A stretch of 51,412 nucleotides of DNA from Candidatus Krumholzibacteriia bacterium (GTDB lineage Bacteria; Krumholzibacteriota; Krumholzibacteriia; JAJRXK01), in assembly GCA_029932915.1 (NCBI GenBank), contig JAOZPE010000007.1:1-51412 (forward strand), given 5' to 3'. Shown here one piece after another: positions 9,115 to 17,939 of this stretch. Made by a program: the position numbers and the translations under genes. The notes below the pieces were generated by a model. It was not told the origin of the DNA. It did not search any database and saw only the letters and a list, made by a program, of their open reading frames with translations. Each line of letters starts with the position of its first letter. Position 1 is the stretch's first letter.

Positions 9115-9825
9115 ATGAGGGTCGCCAACTGCGTGCTCGACATCGAAACCGCTCCGCTTCCCGAAGCGGAAGTGACCCCGGCGCTGGCCGCCAGTCTGAA
9201 GGATCGAAGCGAGGAGGACGAGGATTGGCGCGAGCAGCTCGGGCTTTACGCCCTGGGTGCCCGTGTCGTCACCATCGGCCTGTTCTCCCCGGAGACCCGG
9301 CGCGCGGCGATGCTCTACGACGACCGCCACGGCAAGGTGGAATCGATCACGTCCCCGGAGGGCGTCGAGCAGGTGTCGCTGGTGGGCGGGGACGAGAAGG
9401 CGATCCTCCACGAGTTCTGGGACATGATCACCCGTTTCCAGACGATCGTGACCTACAACGGCCGGGGTTTCGACATTCCCTTCCTTCTGCAGCGCTCCCT
9501 CCTGAACGAGGTCCAGGTCAGCCGCAATCTCATGCCGCCTCGATTCTCGGCCATCCGTGAACACATGGATCTCGCCGAGGTGCTCAGCCAGTTCCGGGCG
9601 ACCCGTCCCTATGGCCTGGAGGCCTGGTCCCAGGCCACCGGAGTGGCCAGTCCGAAGGAGGGCGAGGTCACCGGCGCTGGGGTCGGCAAGGCCTTCGAGG
9701 AAGGGCGCACGAAGGAGATCGTCGAGTACTGCCTGCGCGATGTCGTGGCCACCGCCCACATCGCGGCCAAGGTGAGCCAGAGCTGGGGAAGGGCGATGAA
9801 CCTTCCCTCGATCCGCTTCAAGTAG
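9115..9825 (+). CDS. Predicted 3'-5' exonuclease, PolB-like DEDDy family
   Basis: A 236-residue stand-alone exonuclease resembling the proofreading domain of family-B DNA polymerases. All three metal-binding motifs are visible: Exo I with Asp9 and Glu11 (LDIET), Exo II with Asp120 in YNGRGFD, and Exo III with Tyr205 and Asp209 spaced Y-x3-D, which makes it DEDDy. The ATG at 9115 is preferred over an in-frame GTG at 9106 because GAGG at 9103-9106 lies 8 nt before the ATG. No polymerase domain is attached. It lies 15 nt after the hydrolase-like gene and 55 nt before the prenyl synthase gene, probably in one transcript. The nucleic-acid substrate cannot be told from the sequence. Confidence 0.87.
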   Translation: MRVANCVLDIETAPLPEAEVTPALAASLKDRSEEDEDWREQLGLYALGARVVTIGLFSPETRRAAMLYDDRHGKVESITSPEGVEQVSLVGGDEKAILHEFWDMITRFQTIVTYNGRGFDIPFLLQRSLLNEVQVSRNLMPPRFSAIREHMDLAEVLSQFRATRPYGLEAWSQATGVASPKEGEVTGAGVGKAFEEGRTKEIVEYCLRDVVATAHIAAKVSQSWGRAMNLPSIRFK

Positions 9826-9880
9826 AACCCACTGCCACCTCGGCCGGTGAGAGCCGCCCGGACGGGAGAAGGTCTCGAAG

Positions 9881-10780
9881 ATGGTAGACGTGGAGGCAAG
9901 CGAAGCCCTCGCCCGCTGCCGGGAACTGACGACCCGCGGTGCCAACCATCTGCACGAGGCTGCACGGCAGTTGCCCGACGCCCATCGCTACACCTTCTTC
10001 CTGGCCGCCTACGCGGCCATGCGGGCGCTGGACGACCTCATCGACCGGGAGTTCCTCGACCAGGCGGCAGACGTGCGGGCCGCCCGGCGCGACCACGTCC
10101 TCGAGCGTCTCCAACGATGGGAAGAACAGGTCCGCCTGGCCGCGGCCGGTGCCTACCTCCCCGGCGAGGACGACTTCGAGGCCCTCGTCTTCACCGCCCT
10201 GAACCGTCATCTGGGACACAGCGATCTCGGCGCCGAACCCTTCCTCCGCTTGAGCCGGAGCCTGCGCCGGGACATCGAGGAACGCGGTCTGCGGGACTGG
10301 GACGAGTGGTACGACTACTGTGAGGGAGCGGCGGTGGCTCCCGGTGCGGTCTTTCTCTACCTGCTCACGGCCCGCGACGACGGCGGGCGGCTGGAGACAC
10401 CTTCTGGTCTGTCGGTGATGGACGAGGCGCGCGAGCTGGCCCGCTTCTGCTACCTCACCCACATCGTCCGCGACCTCTCCGAGGACGCGCGGGGCAATCC
10501 CCAGCTCCTGACCATTCCCGGGGAGATCCTCGAGCAGGCCGGTTTCGATCGGGAGCGTTTCCGGCGGGCGGCGAGCGACCCGCACGCGGACAGCGATCCG
10601 GCGGTCCAGCAGGTGGCCGCCCGACTGCTCCAGCGGGCGGCCGTGCACGCCCATCGGGCCGAGGCACGCATGCCGGCGCTGAGCGAATACCTGGGCGAAG
10701 CGAACCGGGCGGTGCTCGAGCGTCTGTTCCATCTTTACCGGGACGCCTTCGTGGCGGTGGAGAGACAATGGCAGAGCTGA
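9881..10780 (+). CDS. Squalene/phytoene synthase family protein
   Basis: A 299-residue all-helical trans-isoprenyl diphosphate synthase that would join two prenyl diphosphates head to head. The first aspartate motif is DDLID (Asp51, Asp52, Asp55) and the second is RDLSED (Asp198, Asp202) followed by ARGN, as in CrtB, HpnC and HpnD. The second motif is preceded by THIV where most relatives have TNIL. No desaturase, cyclase or other hopanoid or carotenoid gene is nearby, so product specificity (phytoene, presqualene or dehydrosqualene) cannot be assigned. Its last 13 nt overlap the next gene, implying translational coupling to an RNA methyltransferase. Confidence 0.85.
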   Translation: MVDVEASEALARCRELTTRGANHLHEAARQLPDAHRYTFFLAAYAAMRALDDLIDREFLDQAADVRAARRDHVLERLQRWEEQVRLAAAGAYLPGEDDFEALVFTALNRHLGHSDLGAEPFLRLSRSLRRDIEERGLRDWDEWYDYCEGAAVAPGAVFLYLLTARDDGGRLETPSGLSVMDEARELARFCYLTHIVRDLSEDARGNPQLLTIPGEILEQAGFDRERFRRAASDPHADSDPAVQQVAARLLQRAAVHAHRAEARMPALSEYLGEANRAVLERLFHLYRDAFVAVERQWQS

Positions 10781-11988
10781 AACCGGGTGAAGTGCAGGAA
10801 GTGCAGGTGGACGGCATGGCCCACGGAGGCGAGGCGGTGGGACGTCTCGCCGACGGACGCGCGGTCTTCGTCGCCGGCGCCATTCCCGGAGAACGGGTCC
10901 GCATCCGTCTGGTCGACCTGCGCAAGCGCTGGGCCCGGGCCGAGCTGGTGGAGCTTCTCCAGCCCAGTCCGGACCGGGTCACCCCACCGTGTCCCCACGC
11001 CGAGGTCTGCGGCGGTTGCCAGTGGCAGCACATCGCGCTCGACCGGCAACGGCAACTGAAGCGGGAGATCGTCCAGGGCCAGTTGCGTCACCTCGGGGGC
11101 GTCGACACCGATCTGGTGGAGGAGACCCGCTCGGTGGGCGCGTCCGACGGCTTCGGCTACCGCAACCACGCCACCTTCGCCGTCGACGAGAAGGGCCGCA
11201 CCGCCTACCACCGCAAGGGAGGCCACGAACTGGTGGCCATCGACTCGTGTCCGCTGCTGCACCCCATCCTCCGTGAGGTCCACGAGGCCCTCCCCCCTCT
11301 GCCGGGGCTGCGGAGCATCGAGATACGAGCGGGCATCCACACCGGACAACGGCTGGTGATGGCCACCGGAGAGGTGGACGCGGCACCGGTCGAGGAGGCC
11401 GCCGCGCGCGGCGTCCCCCTGAAGGGTCCCGGCGAGGGAGAGATCACCGAGATGGTCGGAAGCGAGCGTTTCCGCATCTCGTCCAAGTCGTTCTTCCAGG
11501 TCAACACCGAAGGGGCCGAACTGCTCAGCCGCCTCGTGATGGAGATGCTCGATCCCGGCTCCGACGACCGGGTCCTGGATGCCTTCGCCGGAGTGGGGCT
11601 GTTCACCGTCCCCCTGGCCCGCCGCGCCGCCCACGTCTGGGCCGTCGAGCGCAGCCGGGCCGCTCTGCGCGACCTGCGCACGCATACCCGGGGACTGCCC
11701 GTCCACGTGGTCGGAACCGAACTGGAGCGCGCCTTCTCCCAGTTGCCTCCCCGCATCGACCTGGTGGTCGCCGATCCTCCACGCGAGGGGCTCGGGGAGA
11801 AGAGCGTGGCGGCGCTGAGTGGACTGCAGCCGCGGCGTCTGGTCCTGGTGAGTTGCGACCCGGCCGCGCTGGCCCGCGATCTGCGCCTGCTCATCGCCGA
11901 GGGGGCCCGCCTGGAACGGGTCGTCCCCATCGATCTCTTTCCCCACACCTACCACGTCGAGACCCTCGCCCTGCTCGTGCGCGGCTGA
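10768..11988 (+). CDS. 23S rRNA/tRNA uracil-5-methyltransferase, RlmD/TrmA family
   Basis: A 406-residue SAM-dependent enzyme that would methylate C5 of a uridine in rRNA or tRNA. In order: an N-terminal TRAM RNA-binding domain (about 1-60), a [4Fe-4S] cysteine motif CPHAEVCGGCQWQH with a fourth cysteine in DSCPLL, a Rossmann SAM site DAFAGVGLFT, the ADPPREGL motif, catalytic Cys363 in LVSCDP, and a C-terminal HVET holding the general-base Glu. All expected catalytic residues are present. The cluster cysteines favour RlmD/RlmCD-type over plain TrmA. It starts inside the 3' end of the prenyl synthase gene. Substrate position not determinable. Confidence 0.9.
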   Translation: MAELKPGEVQEVQVDGMAHGGEAVGRLADGRAVFVAGAIPGERVRIRLVDLRKRWARAELVELLQPSPDRVTPPCPHAEVCGGCQWQHIALDRQRQLKREIVQGQLRHLGGVDTDLVEETRSVGASDGFGYRNHATFAVDEKGRTAYHRKGGHELVAIDSCPLLHPILREVHEALPPLPGLRSIEIRAGIHTGQRLVMATGEVDAAPVEEAAARGVPLKGPGEGEITEMVGSERFRISSKSFFQVNTEGAELLSRLVMEMLDPGSDDRVLDAFAGVGLFTVPLARRAAHVWAVERSRAALRDLRTHTRGLPVHVVGTELERAFSQLPPRIDLVVADPPREGLGEKSVAALSGLQPRRLVLVSCDPAALARDLRLLIAEGARLERVVPIDLFPHTYHVETLALLVRG

Positions 11989-12046
11989 ACCGCCCGGCAC
12001 GATTCTTCCCTCCTCCCACTGGGAACCCTTCTTCTCCCCGGCCGGG

Positions 12047-12066
12047 GGGACCGAAGCACCGGTCCC
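12047..12066 (+). terminator. Hairpin in the gap after the RNA methyltransferase gene
   Basis: GGGACCG (12047-12053) and CGGTCCC (12060-12066) form a perfect 7-bp stem with a 6-nt loop in the 110-nt gap before the next gene. There is no T-run downstream, so it may be a weak terminator or processing element. Confidence 0.25.
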
Positions 12067-12098
12067 GGTGGCGGGGAGGAGCGCAAGAGCGGTACGCC

Positions 12099-13244
12099 GT
12101 GGATTCACTCAACATCTTTGAAGACAAGCCCTTGGAAGCTCCGCCGCCGCCTCCGCGCCGACGGCGGCTCCGGCGTCCCCTGTGGCAGATCCTCGTGGCG
12201 GCCGGACTGGTGCCGGGCGCCGGACACCTGCTGTTGGGCAAAGTGCAAGAAGGGGTTGCGATTCTGCTCACCACCGTGGTCTCGCAGATCCTCGCGACCG
12301 TGGCCATGGCCATGGGCTGGACCGCCCTGAGCTGGGTGGCCCTCCGCGCCGGCAGTGCGGCCTATCTGTACGGGGTCGCCGACGCCGCCCTGCTGCTCTA
12401 CGAGATGGCCGACGGCCGCGCCGACCAGGGTCCCCCCCCACCGCGCCGCGCGGCCTTCTGGAACCTCATCGGCTACGGCGCGGGCTACGAGCTGCTGGAG
12501 GAGAGGACGCTGGCCCTCGCCCTGGGGACAACCGCGGCCCTCTTCCACCTCGGACTGTCCTTCGTGTGGGCTTGGGCGGTGGTGGTCGGAGAACTGCTCC
12601 TGCTCGCAACGGCGAGCCACGCCTGGTGGATGGCCACGTCGCAGAGGCGACCCCGTCCCGATCTGAAGGACACCACACCCGCCTGGCTGAGGCGATCCCT
12701 CGTCGTCTCCGCCGTGGCGACCCTGCTGCTGGCATTGGCCAGCCAATGGGTCGCCCTGGCCTGGCATGACGCGCTGCAGCCGGAGCGGGACGAGGCCGTC
12801 GCGATGGCGCCCTTCTACGACAATCCCCACTACGGCATCCACCTGGAGATGCCCTCGCCCGGCTGGGACTTCCTCTCCCCCTCCGGCGATGAGCTCTTCT
12901 GCGCGACCCACCTCACCGAGAACGCCGCCCTGATCCTGAAGGTGGCCCCGCGCACCCTCCTGGACTGGGATGACCAGAGCTGGATGGACGCCCTCCTGAA
13001 GGATGCGGCCAAGAAGGGCTGGCAACTGCAGGTCGAATCGAGCGGACCGGCACGACTGGGTTCGCTCGCGGGCTGGTCGGTCCGCGCGAAGGGAAGTTAC
13101 CGCGGAACACCGCGCACGCTCCACGTGGTCACTGCGACCCGAGGTCTGCAACACATCACGCTGTGGTACGAGTGGGCGCCCATGCCCGACTCCTTCGCCT
13201 CAACCGAGATGGATCAGATCCTCGCCAGCATCGAACTGCACTGA
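12099..13244 (+). CDS. Multi-spanning membrane protein with an extracytoplasmic C-terminal domain
   Basis: A 381-residue protein of unknown function. A short Pro/Arg-rich N-terminus leads into hydrophobic segments around residues 28-45, 50-75, 80-100, 145-165 and 195-215. A soluble domain of about 160 residues follows, beginning near DNPHYGIHLEMPSPGW and probably outside the membrane. That domain reads like the small alpha/beta domains that start with a G-x-x-x-x-P-x-x-W motif, but I cannot name it. GTG at 12099 is chosen because no ATG precedes the first membrane span. The GGAGGA at 12075-12080 is rather far away, so the start is uncertain. It lies 97 nt before top6B. Confidence 0.65.
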   Translation: MDSLNIFEDKPLEAPPPPPRRRRLRRPLWQILVAAGLVPGAGHLLLGKVQEGVAILLTTVVSQILATVAMAMGWTALSWVALRAGSAAYLYGVADAALLLYEMADGRADQGPPPPRRAAFWNLIGYGAGYELLEERTLALALGTTAALFHLGLSFVWAWAVVVGELLLLATASHAWWMATSQRRPRPDLKDTTPAWLRRSLVVSAVATLLLALASQWVALAWHDALQPERDEAVAMAPFYDNPHYGIHLEMPSPGWDFLSPSGDELFCATHLTENAALILKVAPRTLLDWDDQSWMDALLKDAAKKGWQLQVESSGPARLGSLAGWSVRAKGSYRGTPRTLHVVTATRGLQHITLWYEWAPMPDSFASTEMDQILASIELH

Positions 13245-13341
13245 ACCGGTCCGTCCCTGTCCCATCCACCGCAGGACTTTCCCCGCAGCGCGTCAAGCGG
13301 GCCTTGCGCCGTGGACTCTTTCGTGACATCAATGCCCTATC

Positions 13342-15000
13342 ATGACACCCACCAGGAAGAGTTCGAGCCGGCCGGCCGGCGCGAAACGCAAGACATCACC
13401 GCCGAAACGAAAGAGAAGCGTCGCCGCCGGATCGACGCCCCGCCGCCAGGCCACCGCCGAGAGCATGGCCACCGAACAGCGGGAGATCTCCGTCAGCGAG
13501 TTCTTCACCAAGAACCGCCATCTGCTGGGCTTCGACTCGCCGACCAAGGCCCTGCTGACCACCATCAAGGAAGCGGTGGACAACTCGCTGGACGCCTGCG
13601 AGGAGGCGGGCATCCTTCCCGAACTGCGGGTGGAGATCCACACCGTCGGTGAGAACCGCTACCGGGTGATGGTCGAGGACAACGGGCCGGGCATCGTCAA
13701 GGAACAGATCCCCCGCATCTTCGGGAAACTGCTCTACGGATCGAAGTTCCACCGTCTGCGACAGAGCCGCGGACAGCAGGGCATCGGCATCTCGGCCGCG
13801 GGCATGTACGGCCAGCTCACCACCGGCCGGCCGGTGGTGATCGAGAGCCGGGCCAACCGCCGGCGTCCCGCACACCACTACGAGCTGGTCATCGACACCG
13901 TGCGCAACGAACCGGTGATCAAGAAGGAACGCGAGGCTGAGTGGCCGGACAAGGCCCATGGGACGCGGGTGGAGATCGAACTGGAGGGGATCTACAAGAA
14001 GGGCCGGCATGGAGTCGAGTCGTATCTGCGGCAGACCGCCCTGGCCAACCCGCACGTGAGCCTGGAGTACCTCGCACCGGGCGAGACCGAGCCCATGGTC
14101 TTCCCGCGGGCGATCCAGGAACTGCCCGCCGAGGCGCTGGCGATCAAGCCGCATCCCTACGGGGTCGAGGTGGGCATGCTCATGCGCATGCTCAAGGACA
14201 CGAAGAGTCGCCAGCTCAAGGGCTTCTTCCAGAGCGAGTTCTCGCGGGTGGGACCCAAGGCCGCCCTGTCCATCATCGAGCCCAGCGGCCTGCAGCCGAC
14301 CACCTCGCCGCGGCGGGTCTCGCCGGAGAAGGCGGAGAAGCTCATCGAGGGCATCCGCCACACGAAGATCCCCTCGCCGCCGACCAACTGTCTCTCCCCC
14401 ATCGGAGAGGAACAGCTCGTCGCGGGTCTGCAGCAGCAGATCGAGGCCGATTTCTACGCCGCGGTCACCCGCCACCCCAGCGTCTACCGGGGCAATCCCT
14501 TCCAGGTGGAGGTGGGTCTGGCCTACGGCGGCAAACTCCCCGCCGACGAACTCATCACCCTCCTGCGCTACGCCAACCGCGTTCCCCTGCAGTACCAGGC
14601 CGGCGCCTGCGCCATCACCCGCAGCGTGGTCACGACGAAGTGGAAGTCGTACGGCCTGCAGCAGAGCCGCGGCGCGCTGCCCACCGGTCCCATGCTCCTG
14701 ATGGTGCACCTGGCCAGCGTATGGGTGCCCTTCACCAGCGAGAGCAAGGAAGCCATCGCCGGCTACGACGAGATCATCAAGGAACTGAGACTGGCCCTGC
14801 AGGAGATCGGCCGCAAACTGGCCCGCCACATCCGCCGTGGCCAGAGGGAACGCGACGCGGCGAAGAAACGCGCCTACATCGAGAGATACATCCCCCACAT
14901 CGGGGTGGCCCTTCAGGAGATCCTCGACCTGTCCGACCGGCAGGAGAAGAAACTGGTCGCCACCCTGACCGACACCATGTACCGGAGCCGCAAGGTCTAG
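13342..15000 (+). CDS. top6B: DNA topoisomerase VI subunit B
   Basis: A 552-residue GHKL ATPase subunit of the type IIB topoisomerase that relaxes and decatenates DNA with Top6A. The Bergerat fold is complete: N-box [10 protein letters not shown] with Glu77 and Asn81, G1 box EDNGPGI with Asp113, and G2 box [12 protein letters not shown] helix-two-turn-helix region, a transducer domain and a C-terminal helix follow as in archaeal Top6B. The first 41 residues are an extra Lys/Arg/Ser/Pro-rich tail not needed for the fold. A second ATG at 13465 would give a protein starting at the usual family position, and neither start has a strong ribosome site. Type VI is standard in archaea and plants and sporadic in bacteria. 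Top6A lies two genes downstream. Confidence 0.95.
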   Translation: MTPTRKSSSRPAGAKRKTSPPKRKRSVAAGSTPRRQATAESMATEQREISVSEFFTKNRHLLGFDSPTKALLTTIKEAVDNSLDACEEAGILPELRVEIHTVGENRYRVMVEDNGPGIVKEQIPRIFGKLLYGSKFHRLRQSRGQQGIGISAAGMYGQLTTGRPVVIESRANRRRPAHHYELVIDTVRNEPVIKKEREAEWPDKAHGTRVEIELEGIYKKGRHGVESYLRQTALANPHVSLEYLAPGETEPMVFPRAIQELPAEALAIKPHPYGVEVGMLMRMLKDTKSRQLKGFFQSEFSRVGPKAALSIIEPSGLQPTTSPRRVSPEKAEKLIEGIRHTKIPSPPTNCLSPIGEEQLVAGLQQQIEADFYAAVTRHPSVYRGNPFQVEVGLAYGGKLPADELITLLRYANRVPLQYQAGACAITRSVVTTKWKSYGLQQSRGALPTGPMLLMVHLASVWVPFTSESKEAIAGYDEIIKELRLALQEIGRKLARHIRRGQRERDAAKKRAYIERYIPHIGVALQEILDLSDRQEKKLVATLTDTMYRSRKV

Positions 15001-15043
15001 CCCACGGCTGGGCCAGGGGCCTCCACAACCCGGGAGGAAAACC

Positions 15044-15700
15044 ATGGCACGCGTCGGAGTCATGATCTCCGGATGCGGCTTCCTCGACGGAGCCGAGATC
15101 CACGAATCCGTCTTCACCCTGCTCGCCCTCTCCCGGCGCGGGCACGAGATCGTCCCCATCGCGCCGGACATGCCCCAGAGGAAGGTCGTCGACCACCGGA
15201 CCATGCTTCCGATGGAAGGGACGGTGCGGAACGTAGCGGTCGAAGCCGCCCGCATCTTCCGCGGCGCCCCCAGGAGTCCTTCGGAGGCCGGCGAACTGGA
15301 CGCGCTGGTCATGCCCGGCGGCTACGGGGCGGCCCTGAACCTCTGCGACTTCGCCGAGAAGGGCGCGGACTGCACCGTCCAACCCGAAGTGCAGTCCTTC
15401 ATCCGCTCGATGGTCGAAGCGGGCAAGCCCGTCGGCGCCTGGTGCATCGCACCGGCCCTGCTGGCCGCCGCCCTGCGCGGTGATCCCAAGGTGAAGCTGA
15501 CCGTGGGCAACGACCCCGACACCGCGGCGGCCCTGGAGGCGATGGGCGCTGAGCACGTCGAGTGCAAGGTCACCGACTGTGTCGTCGACGAGGAACACAA
15601 GGTGGTCAGCGCGCCGGCCTACATGCTCGAGGCCGCCATGCACGAGGTGCAGGCGGGCATCGAGGCCGGAGTCGAGGTCATCGACCGGTGGTTGAGATAG
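15044..15700 (+). CDS. elbB: ElbB/SCRP-27A family DJ-1/PfpI-like protein
   Basis: A 218-residue class-I glutamine amidotransferase-like protein of the ElbB (isoprenoid biosynthesis-associated, reported glyoxalase) family. Recognisable features are the N-terminal SGCGFLDGAEIHE segment, the MPGGYGAALNL turn and the nucleophile elbow GAWCIAP with Cys134. Length is normal for the family (about 217). It sits between the two topoisomerase VI genes, 43 nt after top6B and 123 nt before top6A, an arrangement I do not know from other genomes. Family assignment is firm; why it is co-transcribed with a topoisomerase is not evident. Confidence 0.92.
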   Translation: MARVGVMISGCGFLDGAEIHESVFTLLALSRRGHEIVPIAPDMPQRKVVDHRTMLPMEGTVRNVAVEAARIFRGAPRSPSEAGELDALVMPGGYGAALNLCDFAEKGADCTVQPEVQSFIRSMVEAGKPVGAWCIAPALLAAALRGDPKVKLTVGNDPDTAAALEAMGAEHVECKVTDCVVDEEHKVVSAPAYMLEAAMHEVQAGIEAGVEVIDRWLR

Positions 15701-15733
15701 GAGAAGGGAACACAGAGGACCCCGGGTCGCCGG

Positions 15734-15807
15734 GGGGGCCGCGGTGAAGAACCGCGGCCCCCGGCAACGGACCGGGAACGCAACGGTCCGGAGCCGAAGG
15801 GCTCCGG
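15734..15807 (+). promoter_or_regulatory. Three adjacent hairpins between elbB and top6A
   Basis: The 123-nt gap contains three perfect inverted repeats in a row. The first has a 12-bp stem (15734-15745 with 15751-15762, 5-nt loop). The second has a 7-bp stem (15768-15774 with 15784-15790, 9-nt loop). The third has an 8-bp stem with a GAAG tetraloop (15788-15795 with 15800-15807). The right arm of the second and the left arm of the third share 15788-15790, so the two are partly mutually exclusive. An AAGGA ribosome site follows at 15811-15815, 8 nt before the top6A ATG. No T-run follows the first stem. It could set subunit A against subunit B levels by attenuation or RNA processing, which is inference. 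Confidence 0.5.
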
Positions 15808-15823
15808 CGGAAGGAAACGATCG

Positions 15824-16912
15824 ATGGCGCAGAAGAAGGTCGTCCGTCTCATCACCCGCGAGGCGAAGGGGATCCACGACAAGATCCTCGCCCGCAAGAG
15901 TCCTTCGTTGAAGATGCCCGTCCGCAGCCTGGCCAACGTCAGCTACCGGCCGGCCAAGGGATACTTCCAACTGAAGGGGAAGAAGAAGGAACGCACCCTC
16001 TCGGTGGGAACGGTGAAGACCTTCGCCCAGAGCCTGCGCATGATGTCCCTGTGCAAGCAACTGGTGGAGACCGACGACATCGCCACCAAGCGAGAGGCCT
16101 ACTACGTCTCGAAGAACTGGGATGAGGCGCGCTTCAACGAGCAGTCCGAGAGCGACGCGGTGATGGACGACGTGGAGGCCCTCTTCGGCGTCAACCGCGA
16201 GCAGCTGGGATTCATCCCCGAGGAGAAGGGCGGCGAGGTGGCCGGCCAGCTCATCGTGATCGACCACGACCGGGAGACCGGCGAAGAGCTGCGGATCGAC
16301 TGCACCCGCTTCGGCAGCGGCGCCTACAGCATCCCCTCGAAGGTCGAGGACCTGGGCTTCGAGACCGATGCGAAGTTCATCCTGGCCATCGAGACCGCCG
16401 GTATGTTCCAGCGCCTGGTGAAGCACTCGTGGTGGCGCAAGACGAACAGCATCCTCATCAGCATGGGCGGCGTGCCCACCCGGGCCTGCCGGCGCTTCAT
16501 CCGCCGTCTGAGCGACGCCAAGAAGCTGCCGGTGTACGTCTTCGTCGACGGCGACCCCTACGGCTACGGCAACATCTACCGCACCCTGAAGGTGGGATCG
16601 GGCAACGCGGCCCATCTCAACGAGTTCTTCTGTGTGCCCCAGGCCCGTTTCCTGGGCGTCACCCCGCAGGATATCATCGACTACGATCTGCCGACGCATC
16701 CCCTCAAGGAGGTCGACATCAAGAGGGCGAAGGACTCGCTGAAGAACGATCCCTTCATCCAGCACCACAAGCCGTGGCAGAAGGCCATCCAGCAGCTCAT
16801 CAAGATGGGAGTGCGCGTGGAACAGCAGGCGCTGGCCAAGCACGGGCTGAACTACGTGATGGAGGAGTACCTGCCCAACAAGCTGGCCAACACCAAGGCC
16901 TTCCTGCCCTAG
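15824..16912 (+). CDS. top6A: DNA topoisomerase VI subunit A (Spo11-like)
   Basis: A 362-residue DNA-cleaving subunit. A winged-helix domain carries the TKREAYY motif, with the catalytic tyrosine most likely Tyr94 (Tyr93 adjacent). The TOPRIM domain has Glu190 (ETAGM) and the DGD motif at Asp242/Asp244 (FVDGDPYGYG), the expected magnesium ligands. Length matches archaeal Top6A, so the protein should be active with Top6B encoded at 13342. ATG at 15824 follows AAGGA with 8-nt spacing. The TAG stop lies in a CTAG palindrome that also supplies the stop codon of the convergent membrane-protein gene. Confidence 0.95.
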   Translation: MAQKKVVRLITREAKGIHDKILARKSPSLKMPVRSLANVSYRPAKGYFQLKGKKKERTLSVGTVKTFAQSLRMMSLCKQLVETDDIATKREAYYVSKNWDEARFNEQSESDAVMDDVEALFGVNREQLGFIPEEKGGEVAGQLIVIDHDRETGEELRIDCTRFGSGAYSIPSKVEDLGFETDAKFILAIETAGMFQRLVKHSWWRKTNSILISMGGVPTRACRRFIRRLSDAKKLPVYVFVDGDPYGYGNIYRTLKVGSGNAAHLNEFFCVPQARFLGVTPQDIIDYDLPTHPLKEVDIKRAKDSLKNDPFIQHHKPWQKAIQQLIKMGVRVEQQALAKHGLNYVMEEYLPNKLANTKAFLP

Positions 16913-17775
16913 TCCTGGTCCTTGTCCGGCTCGGGCTCCTCTGCGGGAGGCTCCGACTCGTCGCGGCGGGCGGACTCGAGCTCTTCCTCCCCGGAAGACG
17001 GCGTCGATCCACCCTCCGTGGCTCCGGTGTCGGGCAGTTCCTCCACCTCGGCCGGCTCGATCCCCGCGGCCTCCCCGTGCTCCACCGTCCCGCTGCCGGG
17101 CGCTTCGGCGGTCGACGGCTCCTCGACCTCCACCACTTCCTCCACTTCGACCGTCACGGTCGCGGCCGGCTCGGAATCGGGCGTTGGCTCGGCCGAGGAA
17201 GCGGTGCCGTCGTCGGGCGAGGAGGGCGCCGGCGGTACCCCACCGATCTCCCCCTCGAACTCCCTCTCATCACGGCGCTCGACCAGGAGCAGGACGCCCC
17301 AGGCCATCAGGCCCAGCGGCAGCAGGTAGCGCACGATGACGCGCAGCACGGAGATGATGACACGCAGGATCCAGGCGAGGATGCCCAGGGTGAAGAGATA
17401 GCAGATGACCGAGATGCTGATGAGGGTGATGGCCGGGGCCAGGGCATCCTTGTTCTGGCGGTCGGCCGCAGCGACGGAGAGGAAGGCCAGACCGGGTGCC
17501 AACAGGAAGAACGGCCACGAGCTGTTGAACTGGACCCAACCCCAGCGCAGGGCGAAGAAGTGCAGGCTCAGAAGCGTCACCAGGACACCGGCGCTCAGCA
17601 GGGCCGGATGACGGCGGCCCTGGCCGTAGAGAACCAGCATCACCACTCCGGCCGCCAGCAACACGAGCAGCCACAGGAAGCTGAAGGCGTGCCAGTGGAT
17701 GGACTGACCCACCAGGAGCAGGACACCCATCAGGATGAGGATGGGACCGGTCACGAGTTTGCTGTGGGTCTTCAT
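16909..17775 (-). CDS. Membrane protein with a long acidic C-terminal tail
   Basis: A 288-residue protein. ATG at 17775 is chosen for its GGAGG site 8 nt upstream; a longer frame upstream has no support. Residues about 8-165 hold five or six hydrophobic segments, including a paired WLLVLLAAGVVMLVLY hairpin reminiscent of DUF5668/LiaF-like N-terminal membrane domains. The last 120 residues are low-complexity and rich in Glu, Pro, Ser, Thr and Asp, and would be disordered. It converges on top6A with a 4-nt overlap and lies 164 nt downstream of the secreted protease gene, separated by a hairpin. Function unknown. Confidence 0.75.
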   Translation of the reverse strand: MKTHSKLVTGPILILMGVLLLVGQSIHWHAFSFLWLLVLLAAGVVMLVLYGQGRRHPALLSAGVLVTLLSLHFFALRWGWVQFNSSWPFFLLAPGLAFLSVAAADRQNKDALAPAITLISISVICYLFTLGILAWILRVIISVLRVIVRYLLPLGLMAWGVLLLVERRDEREFEGEIGGVPPAPSSPDDGTASSAEPTPDSEPAATVTVEVEEVVEVEEPSTAEAPGSGTVEHGEAAGIEPAEVEELPDTGATEGGSTPSSGEEELESARRDESEPPAEEPEPDKDQD

Positions 17776-17881
17776 GCTCGTCACCTCCAGGGACACGGAT
17801 CTTCCGGGACGCCGATCTCCGGCCGGGCGGGCGCCGCCTGTCGTCGTCGCCGGGAGGCGGGCGCCGCACGATCGGAGCGAA

Positions 17882-17922
17882 GAGCGGAGAACACGTGATC
17901 GCGGGTCGCGTCTTCTCCGCTC
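17882..17922 (-). terminator. Hairpin after the secreted protease gene
   Basis: A perfect 10-bp inverted repeat, GAGCGGAGAA (17882-17891) and TTCTCCGCTC (17913-17922), with a 21-nt loop, begins 18 nt past the protease stop on the minus strand. There is no strong T-run, so it is a candidate terminator or 3'-end stabiliser. Confidence 0.4.
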
Positions 17923-17939
17923 CACCTCAGCTTAGGACT

